NCBI RefSeq assembly: GCF_022539315.1
Contig: NC_066316.1
Span: 4,603,501-4,667,500, forward strand
Direction of reading: 5' to 3'
DNA from: Serinus canaria
Taxonomy: Eukaryota > Chordata > Aves > Passeriformes > Fringillidae
DNA length: 64,000 nucleotides
Shown: in pieces, positions 1-11,899 of the stretch
Layout: every line of letters begins with the position of its first letter
Numbering within the stretch: the first letter of the stretch is position 1
Notes under the pieces: generated by a model
What the model was told of the DNA's origin: nothing
Seen by the model: only the letters and a program-made list of their open reading frames with translations
The model's database searches: none
Position numbers and translations under genes: made by a program

Positions 1-2550
1 GCACCTGCACTACATCTCTCAGCATTCCCAGCCCAGGCTGCTCCTCATCCAGAGGATCCCACAGCACCGGTGGGTGTGGCTAAAAAAGTTAATGGTGTAT
101 ACAGTGTAAATCCCACTTGGTCACACCTTCCAGTCTGCTCCCTTCAGGTATGTTCCTTCCTGTTTCATCCAGCTCCCTCTTTATCATATTAATTCCCTCA
201 AGTGGTAAATCTCTATCCTGGAATTAGCTGGAGTTCCTGCCTTCCCAAAGTGCCCAAACGCACAAACTGACTCTTTTTTACCCGTGTTGCTTGAGGTGCT
301 GAAGGTTTTCAGTGCTGAACAGGCAGGGGTCTGTGCTAAATGACAGAGGAGTTTTCTGGGGTCAGGACACTCCAGGGATCCAGGACCTTTCTGCCCCTCA
401 CCTGCTCTGGCTTTCAAGCCATGTCACCCTCTCCCAGGCCACTGACTCCTCCCAGAAACTGCTCCACCACGAGTGAGGACATTCACGAGATTAGGGAACC
501 AACATGCCCTTGCCTGATAAGAGATTCCAGGAAATCCTGACATGGCTAGTGCATCATAAACACTGCCCAAGAAAAAGGCAATAAAAAACTTCATTTCCTC
601 TGAAGCTGAAGGAAAAAAAGCTGCACTGCAAAACACTTTGTTTTCTTGGCTTTCCAAGAGGCACAGCTGCCACTGCCACCAGAACAGGCCACATTCTGCT
701 CCCACACGACTTTCAAAATGCTCCTCAGGCCTGGCTGCTGCTGGGAACACTACACAACCACCACCCTGGGCCATTCCACAGGCCACAGACACAAAAACTT
801 CATTTCAGCATGAGAACTAAGGGGAACTGGCAACAAGGTCCAACCCGCTCTCACTGATTCCAAACTCCAGCGTGCTCCAGGCACTGCCATTGCTCTGCTA
901 CAGAGCAATGGGAGTGCCTGGAGCACTCAAGAGCACTCAACTCAAGAGCTGAGTTTTGGGGCCTGAACAAGTGGGGAAGTCCTCTAAGGGGAAAGGGAAA
1001 CACAGAGTATTATGGGATGGGTCAGCAAGTCAGCTCCATCTCTTAGGGATTTTGTGCTGTAGGGCTTTGATAAGTGTAAGTAAGTAATTTGAGCAGCAAG
1101 ACTAAATAAATTTTCAGAGCTGGGACTGATAATTAAAAGCAAGAGAAGTGCAGCTCAGGAACAGTTTCATTTCTTGATATTCATTTTGGGAGGGGAACAA
1201 TTACATCATCTTATCTTTAGATTGGATATAGGAAGACATTCCTCCCTGTGAGGGTGAAGAGGCCCTGGCACAGGTTGCCCAGAGAAGCTGTGGCTGCCCC
1301 ATTCCTCAAAGTGTCCAAGACCAGGATGGATGAGGGTCAGTGGAAGGTGTCCCTGCCCATGGTCCCCTATAAGACAAACCATTCTGGGATTCTGTGATCA
1401 TATATATATGTAAATTGCCTCCACTATTGATGGCAGAAGTTAAAACAGATGTTTTTCACTTGCCTCTTTTGCACCGTCTTTGGAATTTTCCTTCTCTTCT
1501 TGATCTAGGGAATAATTAACAAGGAGGTAAGTTTGTGCACTTGGAAAAAAAAAAAGCAATTTCACAGAGAAGCTTTTCTGGTTTGTGTATTTACTGGTGC
1601 TTTATACACTGCCAAGAGCCACTTGCAGGTGCAAAAGAGGAAAGAAAGGAAATAACCAGTGATCTGAGGCCCACAGCAAACAGAGCAAACCACAAGTCAG
1701 TTCATCACAAAACCACCTGGAGCTGGTAGGACAGGCCAAATCCAGCCCTGACACCAAGGCAGGGCTGCAGAACACGTCCCTGCAGCTGTTTGGGAAGGGT
1801 GGGAATTGGACAGGAAACAGGCAGGTGCTTTGGAAGGAGCAGGAGCTGCCAGATAGGAAGCAGTGAAAAGACACAGGACACAATCTGCCACCTGAGCAGG
1901 AAGGGCAGAGGGTCAACAGCCTGACAGCCTCAGCTATGGTGACCTGAGGTCCCATCAGGCTTCAACATCCAGCCCCACAAAAAGGGTGACTGGAATCAAA
2001 CATTCTGTGCTCTGTGCAGCAGCAGCAGAACGAGGCACCCCTGCACAGAGACTGCACCCAGAAAGGCCAAACAAGGCACCTTCTGAAGCCCTGCTGCCTT
2101 CCAGGACTAAGATCCCTCACTCAGGGCTGCAGCCAAGAGATCCAGGAGTGGGATGAACAGCACTGAATCCCCCCCAGGAGACTGCAGCATTCTTCTAGGA
2201 AAACAATGCTGTCAGCCTTTCACACACTGGCCTAGAATGAAACAAACACCCCAGCCTAGGTGATGTTTTTCTATTCTGTTTCCGTTCTTTCCATCAACCC
2301 TGAATGAACACAGTCTGTCTTTTGGAAGACTTCTTTCAACTAATTTACAGGCAAAAAACGCTCCAAAAATCAGCTATCCTAAACTGCCCCTTGAGTCTGG
2401 GGCTCAGTGGCCTCATTTCCATCCAAGTCCCAACCTAGGCACTTGAATATTTCTGAGGTCCCCTAAAAAAAGGCTCTCAAACCGGTCAGACAGGAATAAT
2501 TAAAACCCAAAAAATTCATTATCAGCAGAATGAAATAATCTAAAACACAC
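1..2550 (-). other. ERLEC1 intron 5 (partial), no exon found
   Basis: This stretch lies downstream of ERLEC1 coding exon 5 on the minus strand and runs off the left edge. I looked for the following ERLEC1 coding segments (second half of the first MRH domain onward) on the minus strand and found none, so it is read as intron. It holds one CR1 fragment (about 1222-1398) and otherwise ordinary AT-rich sequence. Short open frames here show no recognisable protein. Confidence 0.6.
1222..1398 (+). repeat. CR1 LINE 3' end fragment
   Basis: The text runs from a 'ggatataggaagacattcct' start through 'gccctggcacaggttgccca' to 'cattctgggattctgtgat', the usual order of the 3' end of avian CR1 in plus orientation. 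Ends are approximate. It sits in the ERLEC1 intron. Confidence 0.8.
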
Positions 2551-4669
2551 CTGGTTCTGACGACGGGTTCTTCATTATCATATTCCCCAGGTAGTATTCT
2601 TGGATGTTTATTTTCTACAATCAAAGCAAACATCAGTTACCACTTTCCAAGCTTTTTCAGGGAATTCAATGTTGTAAACAGATAAAAAAAGCTACAAAAG
2701 AAAGGCCTTATGAAATCAGGCCTTGCTCTGCTAAAGTGCCAAAGCTAGTCTGTCACTTCTGAGTGCAGATAGCTTGAAAGTTCCCATACGAATCAATTGT
2801 GGGTATGAGAGTCATCAACACAACAATCTGCTTCTAGGGTGAAGAACAAATGGAATCTGTAACATCAAGAGATCTGTCTCATGAGAATCAGTCAAAAAGT
2901 ATGTAAACTAAAAAAATATACAGGAGTTTAATATGCAAAATGCCATGTACTAAGCAATGAACTAAGTGTGTATTGCCAACCAGTAAGATCTGACACAGTG
3001 CCTTCTGATAATCCTATAAAACATGTCCTGTACAATAAAGATGCAGTTTTTCTACATGAAGAAAATGGAATCATGGCTAGATTATTACAACTTAAGTCTG
3101 CTGGAGGAGTTGGGCAGGACAATGCCAGTGGGAAGGGGGTTGTGAGCAGCCTACCTGCCCCGTTTCCTTCTCCTCGTGGTACTGACGGATGTGTTTCCCA
3201 TGGCACACCTCGTAAGTCCAGTAAGATTCAATCTTGGAAATAAAATACATTAATAAATAAAATAAATACATAAATAAAAAATTTAAAATTATCTTTAGAG
3301 GTATTTAAACAGCACAAAACCACCCAAATGCTGACTTTTGCAGCAAAATGCTGGAGCACACTCAAAAACAAGACGGCAGCAAGTGGTCTCAGTGTTGCCC
3401 AAACAAACAGACCAGAGATTTCCTTGACTTTCACGCAAATAAGACAAAGTAAAAAATTAAATTAAAAAATAAAAATCCATATTTTTAACTGCTACCATAG
3501 CAAGCCATTTATCTGAATTCTGACATCTTAATCACACAGCAATATTAAGGCATATAATATTTGTCAGCAGAATTAAGGCATAAAGTTGTAAAGACCTTGT
3601 TTCAGACTGTATCAGTATCTTATTTACTGCCTTAAAACCTTGACATGGACTGGCCTGTAACCTTTTAACTGGCATTTAATGAACAGGACAAAAGTAACAT
3701 ACTCTATAGGAACAGCTGCTTTGCTTAAAGAGAGGCTCCAGCAGTTCCCCTGGAGTAGGACCTTTATAGTCCTTTTCTTCTTCCTGCAACAAAAGGATAT
3801 CTCATGATATTGAAACTGACAATGTAGAGACGCAGCTACAGTTTATGTTTACAGAATAACCCGCCTGAACTCACCTCATTGCCACTGGCTATCAATGGCA
3901 GGAGACACTTGTACTTCTCTTTATCCACAGTGGTCATGATGATATAATTGTCCTCCTTGTACAAGACACCAGTGGTCGGCTGAGAAAACAACCAACCCAT
4001 GGGTCAGCCAGGCAGGGGCTTTTTAATGCTACTCATCAGAAACACCCCCGAATTCCTGAGCGGTGCTCTAGAGTATTTCCTGGGATTTAACTATACCACA
4101 AGACTCGAGTTTGGTGGTTTAGCTGGCTGGGAGCTGCTTGCTGCTGCCTTCGCTTTGGACCTTCTACTTCCATCCATTCCCTGACCTCCTACAGATGCCC
4201 GATCCCCTCCAGATTCCGATCCCTCCAGATCTCCGATCCCCTCCGAATCCCCTCCACGCCCCCTCACTCCTGCTCTCCCATTTCAGACCTCTATTACAGC
4301 CCCCAGCCCCAGCCATCCCCCTTAACCCCCGGCTCTCCCCACGCCGCTTTCGGCACAGAATCCTGCGGGATTCTCTCCCAGGTGCCGGGTTCCCTCCGTG
4401 CCCCACCCGAGCCCCTCTCCGGGCGGCGAGGCCGTGCGGACCCTCCGGCGCGGCGCAATACGGACCAGGCTGAGCTCGGTGCCGGGCCAGTTCACCCTGA
4501 ACGGGATGTCGTCGCTGAGCTGCGGCAGCGCTCGGCCGCCCTCGGCCACCGCGGCCACGGCCGCCAGGAGCCCGCAGAGCAGCGCCGGGGCCGGGCAGGG
4601 CGGCCGCAGCCCGCAGCCCCTCCGCGGGGCCGGGGCCGGGCTCGGCGGCCGCAGCCCGCAGCCCCTCAT
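2551..4669 (-). CDS. ERLEC1: ERLEC1, endoplasmic reticulum lectin 1 (5' part)
   Basis: ERLEC1 (XTP3-B) is an ER-lumenal lectin that binds trimmed N-glycans through MRH domains and works with SEL1L-HRD1 in ER-associated degradation (known for the family). Coding exons on the minus strand: 4466-4669, 3875-3979, 3703-3783, 3155-3232 and 2551-2614; all junctions keep frame, giving 177 codons plus one base before the window ends. The start at 4669 was chosen because it gives a leader with a hydrophobic stretch just before the conserved segment [19 protein letters not shown]. An upstream in-frame ATG at 4771 would only add a long Arg/Pro-rich extension. Exons 2-4 carry the conserved [21 protein letters not shown] and [20 protein letters not shown] blocks of the first MRH domain. 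Odd point: the exon 1 donor is a weak GTCCGT. The rest of the gene, including the second MRH domain, lies beyond the left edge. Confidence 0.92.
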
Positions 4670-4830
4670 GCCGGCCGGCGGCTCCGCCGAGGCCGCGCCG
4701 CGCCGCCGCCACGTCGGCTTCCGGCAGCCGCGATCAACAACCGGGGCAGCGCCCGCCGCCCGCAGCGGCATCCGGGGCAGCGCTCGCCGCCGCAGGTGAG
4801 GGGCCGGGCGGGCACGGAGCGAGCCAAGGA
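4350..4830 (-). promoter_or_regulatory. CpG island / promoter of ERLEC1
   Basis: This is a very GC-rich, CpG-dense block covering ERLEC1 exon 1 and its upstream side, as expected for a TATA-less housekeeping promoter. On the minus strand CCGACGTGG (4717-4709) resembles the ACGTG core of ATF6/XBP1 elements. No TATA box was seen. Transcription start is not determined; borders are approximate. Confidence 0.6.
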
Positions 4831-4852
4831 CCGGCATGGGGGGTGAGTGGGT

Positions 4853-4897
4853 GATGGAAGTGCTACTGATGGAAGTGCTACTGATGGAAGTGCTACT
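4853..4897 (+). repeat. 15-bp tandem repeat, 3 copies
   Basis: GATGGAAGTGCTACT occurs three times head to tail with no mismatch (4853-4867, 4868-4882, 4883-4897), directly before the (GAGT)n tract. Confidence 0.95.
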
Positions 4898-4898
4898 G

Positions 4899-4991
4899 GA
4901 GTGAGTGAGTGAGTGAGTGAGTGAGTGAGTGAGTGAGTGAGTGAGTGAGTGAGTGAGTGAGTGAGTGAGTGAGTGAGTGAGTGAGTGAGTG
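4899..4991 (+). repeat. (GAGT)n microsatellite
   Basis: About 23 near-perfect GAGT units follow the 15-bp repeat. They decay after 4991 into a purine-rich region with interspersed GAGTG/GAGGG up to about 5110. It lies just upstream of the ERLEC1 promoter. Confidence 0.97.
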
Positions 4992-7486
4992 AGGAGAAGA
5001 AGTGTGAGGGAGTGAGGAATCTGAATGAGCCGTGTAAGTGAGGGAATGAGTGTGAGGGAGGAGTGTGAGGGAGGCAGGAGCGTGAATGAGGGAATGAGTG
5101 AGCGAGGGGTAAAATGGGGGCGAGGAAGAGGAGGCGGGGAATGGGATGCGAGTAATTAACTTTGGTCATCAGTGGCAGCGCTAAGGGTTAAACATAACCA
5201 ACAGGTATGAGGTTATGAGTGTAGAAGAGCCCTTCAAGGGCTCCTCTGTGTGTTTCTCTATACACCCGTGTGTGTATATATGTGTGTGTATCCATACACC
5301 TGAGAACCCAAGGGGGCCAGCAGTCTTCACATCAGAGCAGGTTAGGCCAGTCCCATCTGATCCATGAGAAACGTGGAGCAGATGAATAATTGAAGGAAAG
5401 ACAGGAAATTAATTGGCCATGCTACAGAGAATCCCCTTATTACAGAGCCTTGGCGTTATTCCGGTTGGAAGATACCTTGGAGATGATGGAGTCCAACCCT
5501 TAAGTCTGGATTTCCCTCTCCCTCCCCTCTGCATTATCTTCTGTAAATAGTCACGGATGTGCCTGTTGTTTCTCCCAAACACTGTTTGAGAACAGGTTTA
5601 GCAGTGGCTTTGTGTGCGTGGTTGTGTAGTGTACAGATCTAAAATCTGTATTTGCATAAATAGAGACTGAGTTTAACCAGTCAGAAAAAAAATGAAGCTT
5701 AAATGGCATAAATTTTTTAAGGTGGCAGATCTGGGAGGCTTTTGGTAGGGACCAAAGCTGGGGGCAGAGCAGCGGCTTTAATCCCCCAAAGCAAGAGCAA
5801 ATGTATCTATTTATATTTCCCATGCATAAATTAATTCCTAATGTGCCACAGTTTGTAGTAGCCCCTGTGTGTTGTTTGTCACTCTCAGCCCCAACAGCAA
5901 TTTTATAGCGAGGCACAATGAACACACCCCTTGATGTCCACCCTCACACAGACACCCTTTAAACATAACATTTCTGGAAATCTCCAACCCTGTTAGTCAT
6001 TGTAATGCGTTTTTATTGCACTGAAGTCGTACACAGGAATGTGTATTATTGCAATGGTTTATGCAATTAAGAAGCAAAGAACCAACAAAGCCTTGGAGGC
6101 AAAGACAGAGAATGTGGAGCTACACAAAATCACAGTACTTAAATAATTAGCATTTTAAAGGGGGAATCAGCCCTGATGGTTCTGGATCCCCTGCCCTCTT
6201 TTAAGGACGAGGATAAGTCTTTGAGGAAAGAATTTTTAAATTAAAAAGAATTTTCAAGAAAGGAGAGAATGCCATTGTACACTCTTACCTTAACAAATCT
6301 AAACCAGGAAGATGTAAAGAACAGAAAGGGTCAGCCTTTTTGGGGGAAAAACACAATTTTTTTGCAATTACTGATGCAGAATCCAGGCTTCCAGGCTGCT
6401 ATTAAACACTTACACATTCCCTGGATGGGAAAACAGGATGTTTATGTGGAGTTTGAAACAGGACCTTTTATATTAAGATATAAAAATATACTCGGTTAAA
6501 AGTTAATAAAAATAAAGAGTTTTGAGGAGCACGACAAGTCCATGTTGGGACGGATTGCATCAGGAAGCCTACCAGCCTAAACTGGGGCCTTCCCAACCCT
6601 CCTGGGATGTCCATACTGGAGAGAGGGCTCCTCCCTTAATTTTCCCTCTGGGAACCTTCTAGATCCCAGAGGGTTCTTTCTGTTGGTGAATCCCTGAAAC
6701 TAAAATCTATCCTTGCAGCTGGGATTTTCGAAGAGATGGGGGCCACAACAGCACCTGAAGTAACAGAGATGAAAGTTTCTCTTCTTGCTGTGTTGTGACT
6801 TCAAGTCATTCTTTTAGTTAATTTTAATAATTTGGGGTTCTTAGGATTAAAAGTTAAAATGAGGCACTGATAGGTTATGGCTTGTTTGAGTCAGAGTGCC
6901 CAGAGCTTTGGTTTTCAGGGCTTGACATCAGCAGCCAAGGGAAGGAATTATCTCCTTTACAATAAGATGGTTTATCCTCTGCATTTCAGGATAAATTAAC
7001 AAATAAAGGGTGAGATGACTAATTCATGGCGCAACTTTATTTCAGAGGAGTTGAATGTTGATATAGATGTGCTACTGCAGAATTTAGGCCAACCACTTAA
7101 AATTCCTGCCCTGTGGTCTGGGATCAGAACAAACTATCACTTAAATCTAGGGAACTTGTCTCTGCATGCCGATTTTGACCTCAAAAATGTTCTAAAGATT
7201 TATTTTAAACCTGAAATAATAATAAAACATAAAGAGAAGTTTAAGTGGCTGTCTTGAGGCGTAGTCTTTGGATGAAAAGCTGAGGTACCAAATTCAAACT
7301 TAGAAGACTTTTGTTGCTCTCCTTTCTTGAGAAAAAATGAAAGAATGATTGTGGCAGTTTTAAGTAACCAACTCCTATTCTGAATGCAGCATTAATTAAG
7401 ATATGCAGTACTAATTAGGACAGCACAATACAGAGGAGCATTCCTCCCAAGGGCCAAACCCCCTCCAGGCCTGTCACGAGGTCACT
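4992..7486. other. ERLEC1-CHAC2 spacer, no gene found
   Basis: AT-rich sequence with one short CR1 tail at about 5455-5502 (minus orientation, 'ggttggaagataccttggag ... gtccaaccc'). Two plus-strand open frames of 76 and 80 codons (6269-6499, 7015-7257) are not recognised and have no splice partners I can see. On the minus strand AATAAA at 7204-7199, about 280 bases past the CHAC2 stop, could serve as its poly(A) signal. Confidence 0.55.
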
Positions 7487-10400
7487 TCACAGACAGTTGA
7501 GATTTTGGTGCTTGTTCAAGAGCTCCTTGACCAGTGTCTCTAAGGAGAAGAGGTGCTCATCCACGTCCTCGGGGACGAGGTTCCTGATGGAGTTGGCCAG
7601 CTCAAAGAGGTACTCGGTGTTCCTGCCGCTGGGCCCGGCGGCGCCCAGGATCTGGCGCGCGATGTCCTCGAGCGGCGCGGGGCCCAGGTAGTTGGGGTTG
7701 TCGCGGGTGCCGATGTAGAGCAGCACGTCGAAGGGCTGCACCGACGGGTCCTTCGGGTAGAAGATCACCGTGGTGGTCCTGTAGCCGCCCTTCTCCCGGA
7801 AATCCAGGTAGGCCTTCACTTCTCCTTCCTTCCCGGCTGGCAGCCTGTAGGCGACGCCCCACACGCAGCCCTGGCCGAGGAGAGTTGGTCAGAGGGATAC
7901 TCGGGAATCACTGCATTTAGGCAAAGCTTTCAGGGAACTGATTTCCTGCCCTTCTGCTGCTTTCTGCTCTGTTTGTAACAGTCCCAGAGCAAAAGGGCTG
8001 CTTTATTCAGGCAATTATCAGTGATCATCCTCTTTCTGCTAAGGCTGAGGTTTTCCTAACGGAGCAACTTCTTGTTTTGTTAATATTTGGAGTGGTAGAT
8101 AGGCTCGGTACAGGCCACTAAGGAGCTGGCAAAAAGGACACATAGTTTCTCCCTGACCTCATGAAAATGTCTGAAAATGACAAATTTATCAGGTCCCTTG
8201 TATTTAGTGACAGTTTGGCAAGGACCTGGGGGCCACCTACACCTGTTACACACCTGACCTGGTGTGGTGTGCTGAGACACCTTCACAATCTGGTCAAACC
8301 TTGTGAGGCTGAAATTAAAGCAATTACACTTATCACTCAATGCTGATATCAAATTCTGTATGTTTGATACATTTTCTATCGAATTCTACATCTCACAACT
8401 GGACAGCCAAAGTGACTATTCCAGAATACACTTTAACATATCCCTGTGGTAATAACAGACCCAAACTACTTCCAGTTTATACTGATTATCTGAAACAGTC
8501 AAGAGCCATTGGTGTAATTCTGGGAAACACTGAGAGAACTTTTCCCTTAAGATAAGACAGTTATCTTCTCGTAGAAAAGCAAAAATTAATGAGTGGAAAT
8601 GCAACAGGACATTCTGTACAACAGTACTGTACCTCAGCATCTTCAACCAGGGTCACGACTCTTCCAGGCTAAAATTTAAAAGACAAAATCATCATTCAGT
8701 CAGAGGCTTTTGCCCTAAATCATGAGCAAAACCAAACCAAAACGAGAAAAAAAAACCAAGGAACAGGAATGAAATGCTCAGAAAACAATTCCAGTAAAGT
8801 CCAGATCCAGTGTAAGTATTTTCAGAGAGTAGCTTTGGACGTGTATTAGATAAACAACATGATAAATTCTGGGTTGGCAGCGCCAATTTTGTGACACAAA
8901 AATTAAAGGCAGTCAGAAACTGGGAGTGTTTGAATTGCTTTACATGTGCTGTCCAGACTCGATTCCATTGGAATTTATAAGTGACAATTAATTAACAATA
9001 CAATAACAGTGATAATTAAGAGTTTCATTACTGTAAATCTGTCCTCAAGTAGCCCTTGGAGCCTCACTGGACTGAGGGAGGATACCTTCCAAATGGCTTG
9101 TTTTCCCCAGGAAGTTAATTCTTGTAGGAAAAAGTAAGAAGCCAGTTTGTACATACTGGAAATAAAACAGTTGAAGTTTGTTGTATAAAACTTTAGAACA
9201 TAAACCCCTATGCTGAATGACATCTGCAGTTTAAAATTGCTGCTTTTGGCACCAAATTAGTTCTCTCCCAGCGTGAGCAATTTATTCCTGACCTGACTGA
9301 TAAAATAAGGCAACAAAGCTACATGAACATTAAATGACTCCTATTTCCTGAGGAGAAATGAGTCTGTTCCCATGGTACACCAAAGATAACTTTGGTGTTC
9401 CTTTTGGATTGTTTTTATGGAAAAATTGATAGTCATTGATAGTTCTCTGACTTGTGCACTCGCAATGGGTCATGAAGATTTTTGTGAATTATGGATTAAA
9501 GAGACATTCCGTGGTGGATGGAAATCAACTTTCTTGTCCTTGCTAGGAATGTCTGTAACTGTAGCCTAAATTCATTAAATTTCATTTAAGTCTGATTTGA
9601 TTTAATATGAAGGGCAGTACTGAGGAGAACTTCAGGTGGGCTGTGTGAAGGAAGAAGGATCTGTTTGCCTAAGGAAGGGCAGGATATTTACTTAATTGCT
9701 TGCAGAGTCCTTGTCTTGCCTTGAACTACCCTAAACAAACACGAAGAAACAAATTGCTAAATACTTATTGATCAGAGGAATTAATTACTGTTTGTACTAC
9801 TGGGAATAATCCTCTGAAAATATTTTTAAAACACAGCTAACAAGTAATTTGCTGTATATTTGTAAGAACTGTTTTTTCCTCATTGTGTGTCAGTGGCGCC
9901 TCAAGCTGTGTTCTTTGAGCTCTGTGCAAGTTATTTTATGGTGTTTGATATTCCAACGAGTGTGGTTTCATCTGGAACCTTCCACGAAGCAAGATGCGTT
10001 CCTTAAAATAATCCTGATACTTTTTCTCTCTTAAAGCCGCTTCAGGTTTTACAGTGGAGTTACCTGGGTGCAAGGTTACACCTTATCCCCGTGGCTTAAA
10101 AACACATGACATTGGGAATGTTCGCTTGGAATTATAGTTTCTTTTTCTCGCTGGTTTTTTTTTTTTTTTCCCTCCTTTTCCAAACGGTGAAGAAATTTAG
10201 AACTTCAGGTATTTCCTAACCCATGAATTTTCACCTGACAGTAAAACCAGTTCAAACACAGCCGGGGGTGACTTGGATCAATAACTCTGGCTTTTCCTAC
10301 TCCCTACGCACAGCCCTTCACCCGCCCCTCACCGAGGGCATTGATCGCTCTAAATGACAATTGCGGGCATTTCTGGGCCCTCCTTCAGGCTGTGGGTGGG

Positions 10401-10644
10401 CTGTGCTGTCGCTGTGTTTCTGTGCAGCCCTTGCGGGCGCTCTGGCCGCAGGGCAGGGCCCGACGCCGGGCCCGACGCGCCGGCCGCGCTCCCCCCGGCC
10501 CCGGCTCACCTTGCCCGGCACCCCGCGGTGGTCCGTGCTGCCCTGCCAGAAGCGCCGGCTGTAGCCGCGGACGCGCCCCACCAGCTTCTCCTGGTAGGGG
10601 AAATCCACCTTCCAGATGAGGGAGCCGTAGCCGAACACCCACAT
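7487..10644 (-). CDS. CHAC2: CHAC2, glutathione-specific gamma-glutamylcyclotransferase 2
   Basis: CHAC2 is a cytosolic enzyme that cleaves glutathione to 5-oxoproline and Cys-Gly, with slow constitutive activity (known for the family). Coding exons on the minus strand are 10510-10644, 8633-8668 and 7487-7870. They join in frame to 184 aa, the length of the human protein. The N-terminus [12 protein letters not shown] contains the YGSL glycine-loop motif (residues 6-9) that binds the gamma-glutamyl group. The conserved catalytic glutamate is E83 in [11 protein letters not shown]. The tail ends in NLNCL, like human NLNCI. The middle exon has only 36 bases. The start is fixed by the conserved MWVFGYGS. 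The gene lies in the same orientation as ERLEC1 and diverges from ASB3. Confidence 0.97.
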
Positions 10645-10790
10645 GGCGGCCGGCCCGGCGGGGCCTGCGCAGAGCCGCGGGGCGGCCCCGGCCGGAGGCG
10701 GCGGCTGCGGGGCGGCCGCGGGGCCGGCGCTGTGGCGGAGCCCCGGGAGACCTTCCTCGGTCCGGACAGCCTCCGCCAAGGCCACAGACC
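10400..10790. promoter_or_regulatory. CpG island between CHAC2 and ASB3
   Basis: This CpG-dense block covers CHAC2 exon 1 and its 5' flank. The nearest gene on the other side, ASB3, is transcribed away from it, so a bidirectional promoter is likely. The non-coding first exon of ASB3 could not be placed. No TATA box is evident. Confidence 0.55.
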
Positions 10791-11100
10791 ACAGTCTCCC
10801 CAAAACCCACCGGCGACCACATCCCAAACCCACAAGCGACTTCCCCCCAAGAAGCTGCCTCGCCCCCAGTCCTGCAAGCAACCCCATCCCCCGGAACAGT
10901 CCCCTCGCCCCGAAGCCCCCAACCATCTCTGCCCTCAAACCCCACAAAGAACCACCCCTTAACCCTATAAACAACCATCTCTCCTCCAACTCAACCTCTC
11001 CTTAAATCCCCAAACACCTTCCAAACAGCCACCTCACCTCAAACCTCAACCATCTCCCCTGAAAACCCCCAAACGACCTTCCCCAGCCCACCCCAGGGGT
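10780..11100 (+). repeat. C/A-rich, G-depleted low-complexity tract
   Basis: For about 320 bases the plus strand is made of CCCCAAA-, CCATC- and CCCTTAA-like words with few G. It follows directly on the CHAC2 CpG island. It looks like a degenerate simple-sequence tract. A second, shorter C-rich/pyrimidine tract lies at about 11740-11880 before the first ASB3 coding exon. Confidence 0.7.
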
Positions 11101-11884
11101 GAAAAATGCATATTTTATTATTGGCTTCTCGCAAATATTAAAATTAATGTTATATGTGTTGTGTCAGAAAGTAATGATGTATTAATTCTCTTAAGTAGCG
11201 TGTTAAATATAGTTTTAGGTTATAGCAAAATGTTAAAATAGAAACTGTGCTATGTAGGATACTTTTTTTCTAAAGAAAGGACTCCCACCGAGACAGCAGC
11301 CACAGGACACCTGAATCTTTCAGAAAAAGAGAATTTATTGCTCCATTATCAGAACAAACAAACTTCTTCCTGCCTCACTCAGCCTTGAAGGCACCGTTTA
11401 GGATTCAGAGGAAGAAGTTGACACTGATCAGACAGAATCCTGTGTTTGAATGGAATTTATGCATCATGGATGAGGTGTATGAACATGCAACAGATTATTG
11501 TTTTTAAGGGCTAATCCTCTGTTAACGTGTGTCCTTCTTCGGGCTTATTTTGCCCAGAAAGAGGTTCCCGGACTGTCAGTAACTCTTTGTTTCTATTGTC
11601 TCATATTGTCCTAATTCAAATTGTCCAAATTATTATTACTCTAATTGTATTACTATTTTAATAACCATTTTATTACTATTAAACTTTTAAAAAATTTTAA
11701 AAACAAGTGATTAGCATATTTCACACCAGGCAATTCCCTCTCCCTAAGCCCCCCCAAACCACCCTCTCCCTACAAACCAAAGCAAATCCTCTGCAAAACA
11801 AACAAAACCCCCCTCATATCTATATTGTACCAACACGCATCTCTTTTTTTTTTCCCCCCCTCTACTCCTTTCCTCCTGCTGCAG
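11101..11884. other. Region upstream of ASB3 first coding exon
   Basis: AT-rich sequence between the C-rich tract and the acceptor before 11885. It is probably the first intron of ASB3 (after an unplaced 5' UTR exon). Nothing coding is recognised. Confidence 0.45.
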
Positions 11885-11899
11885 AGTTCCATGCCAGGG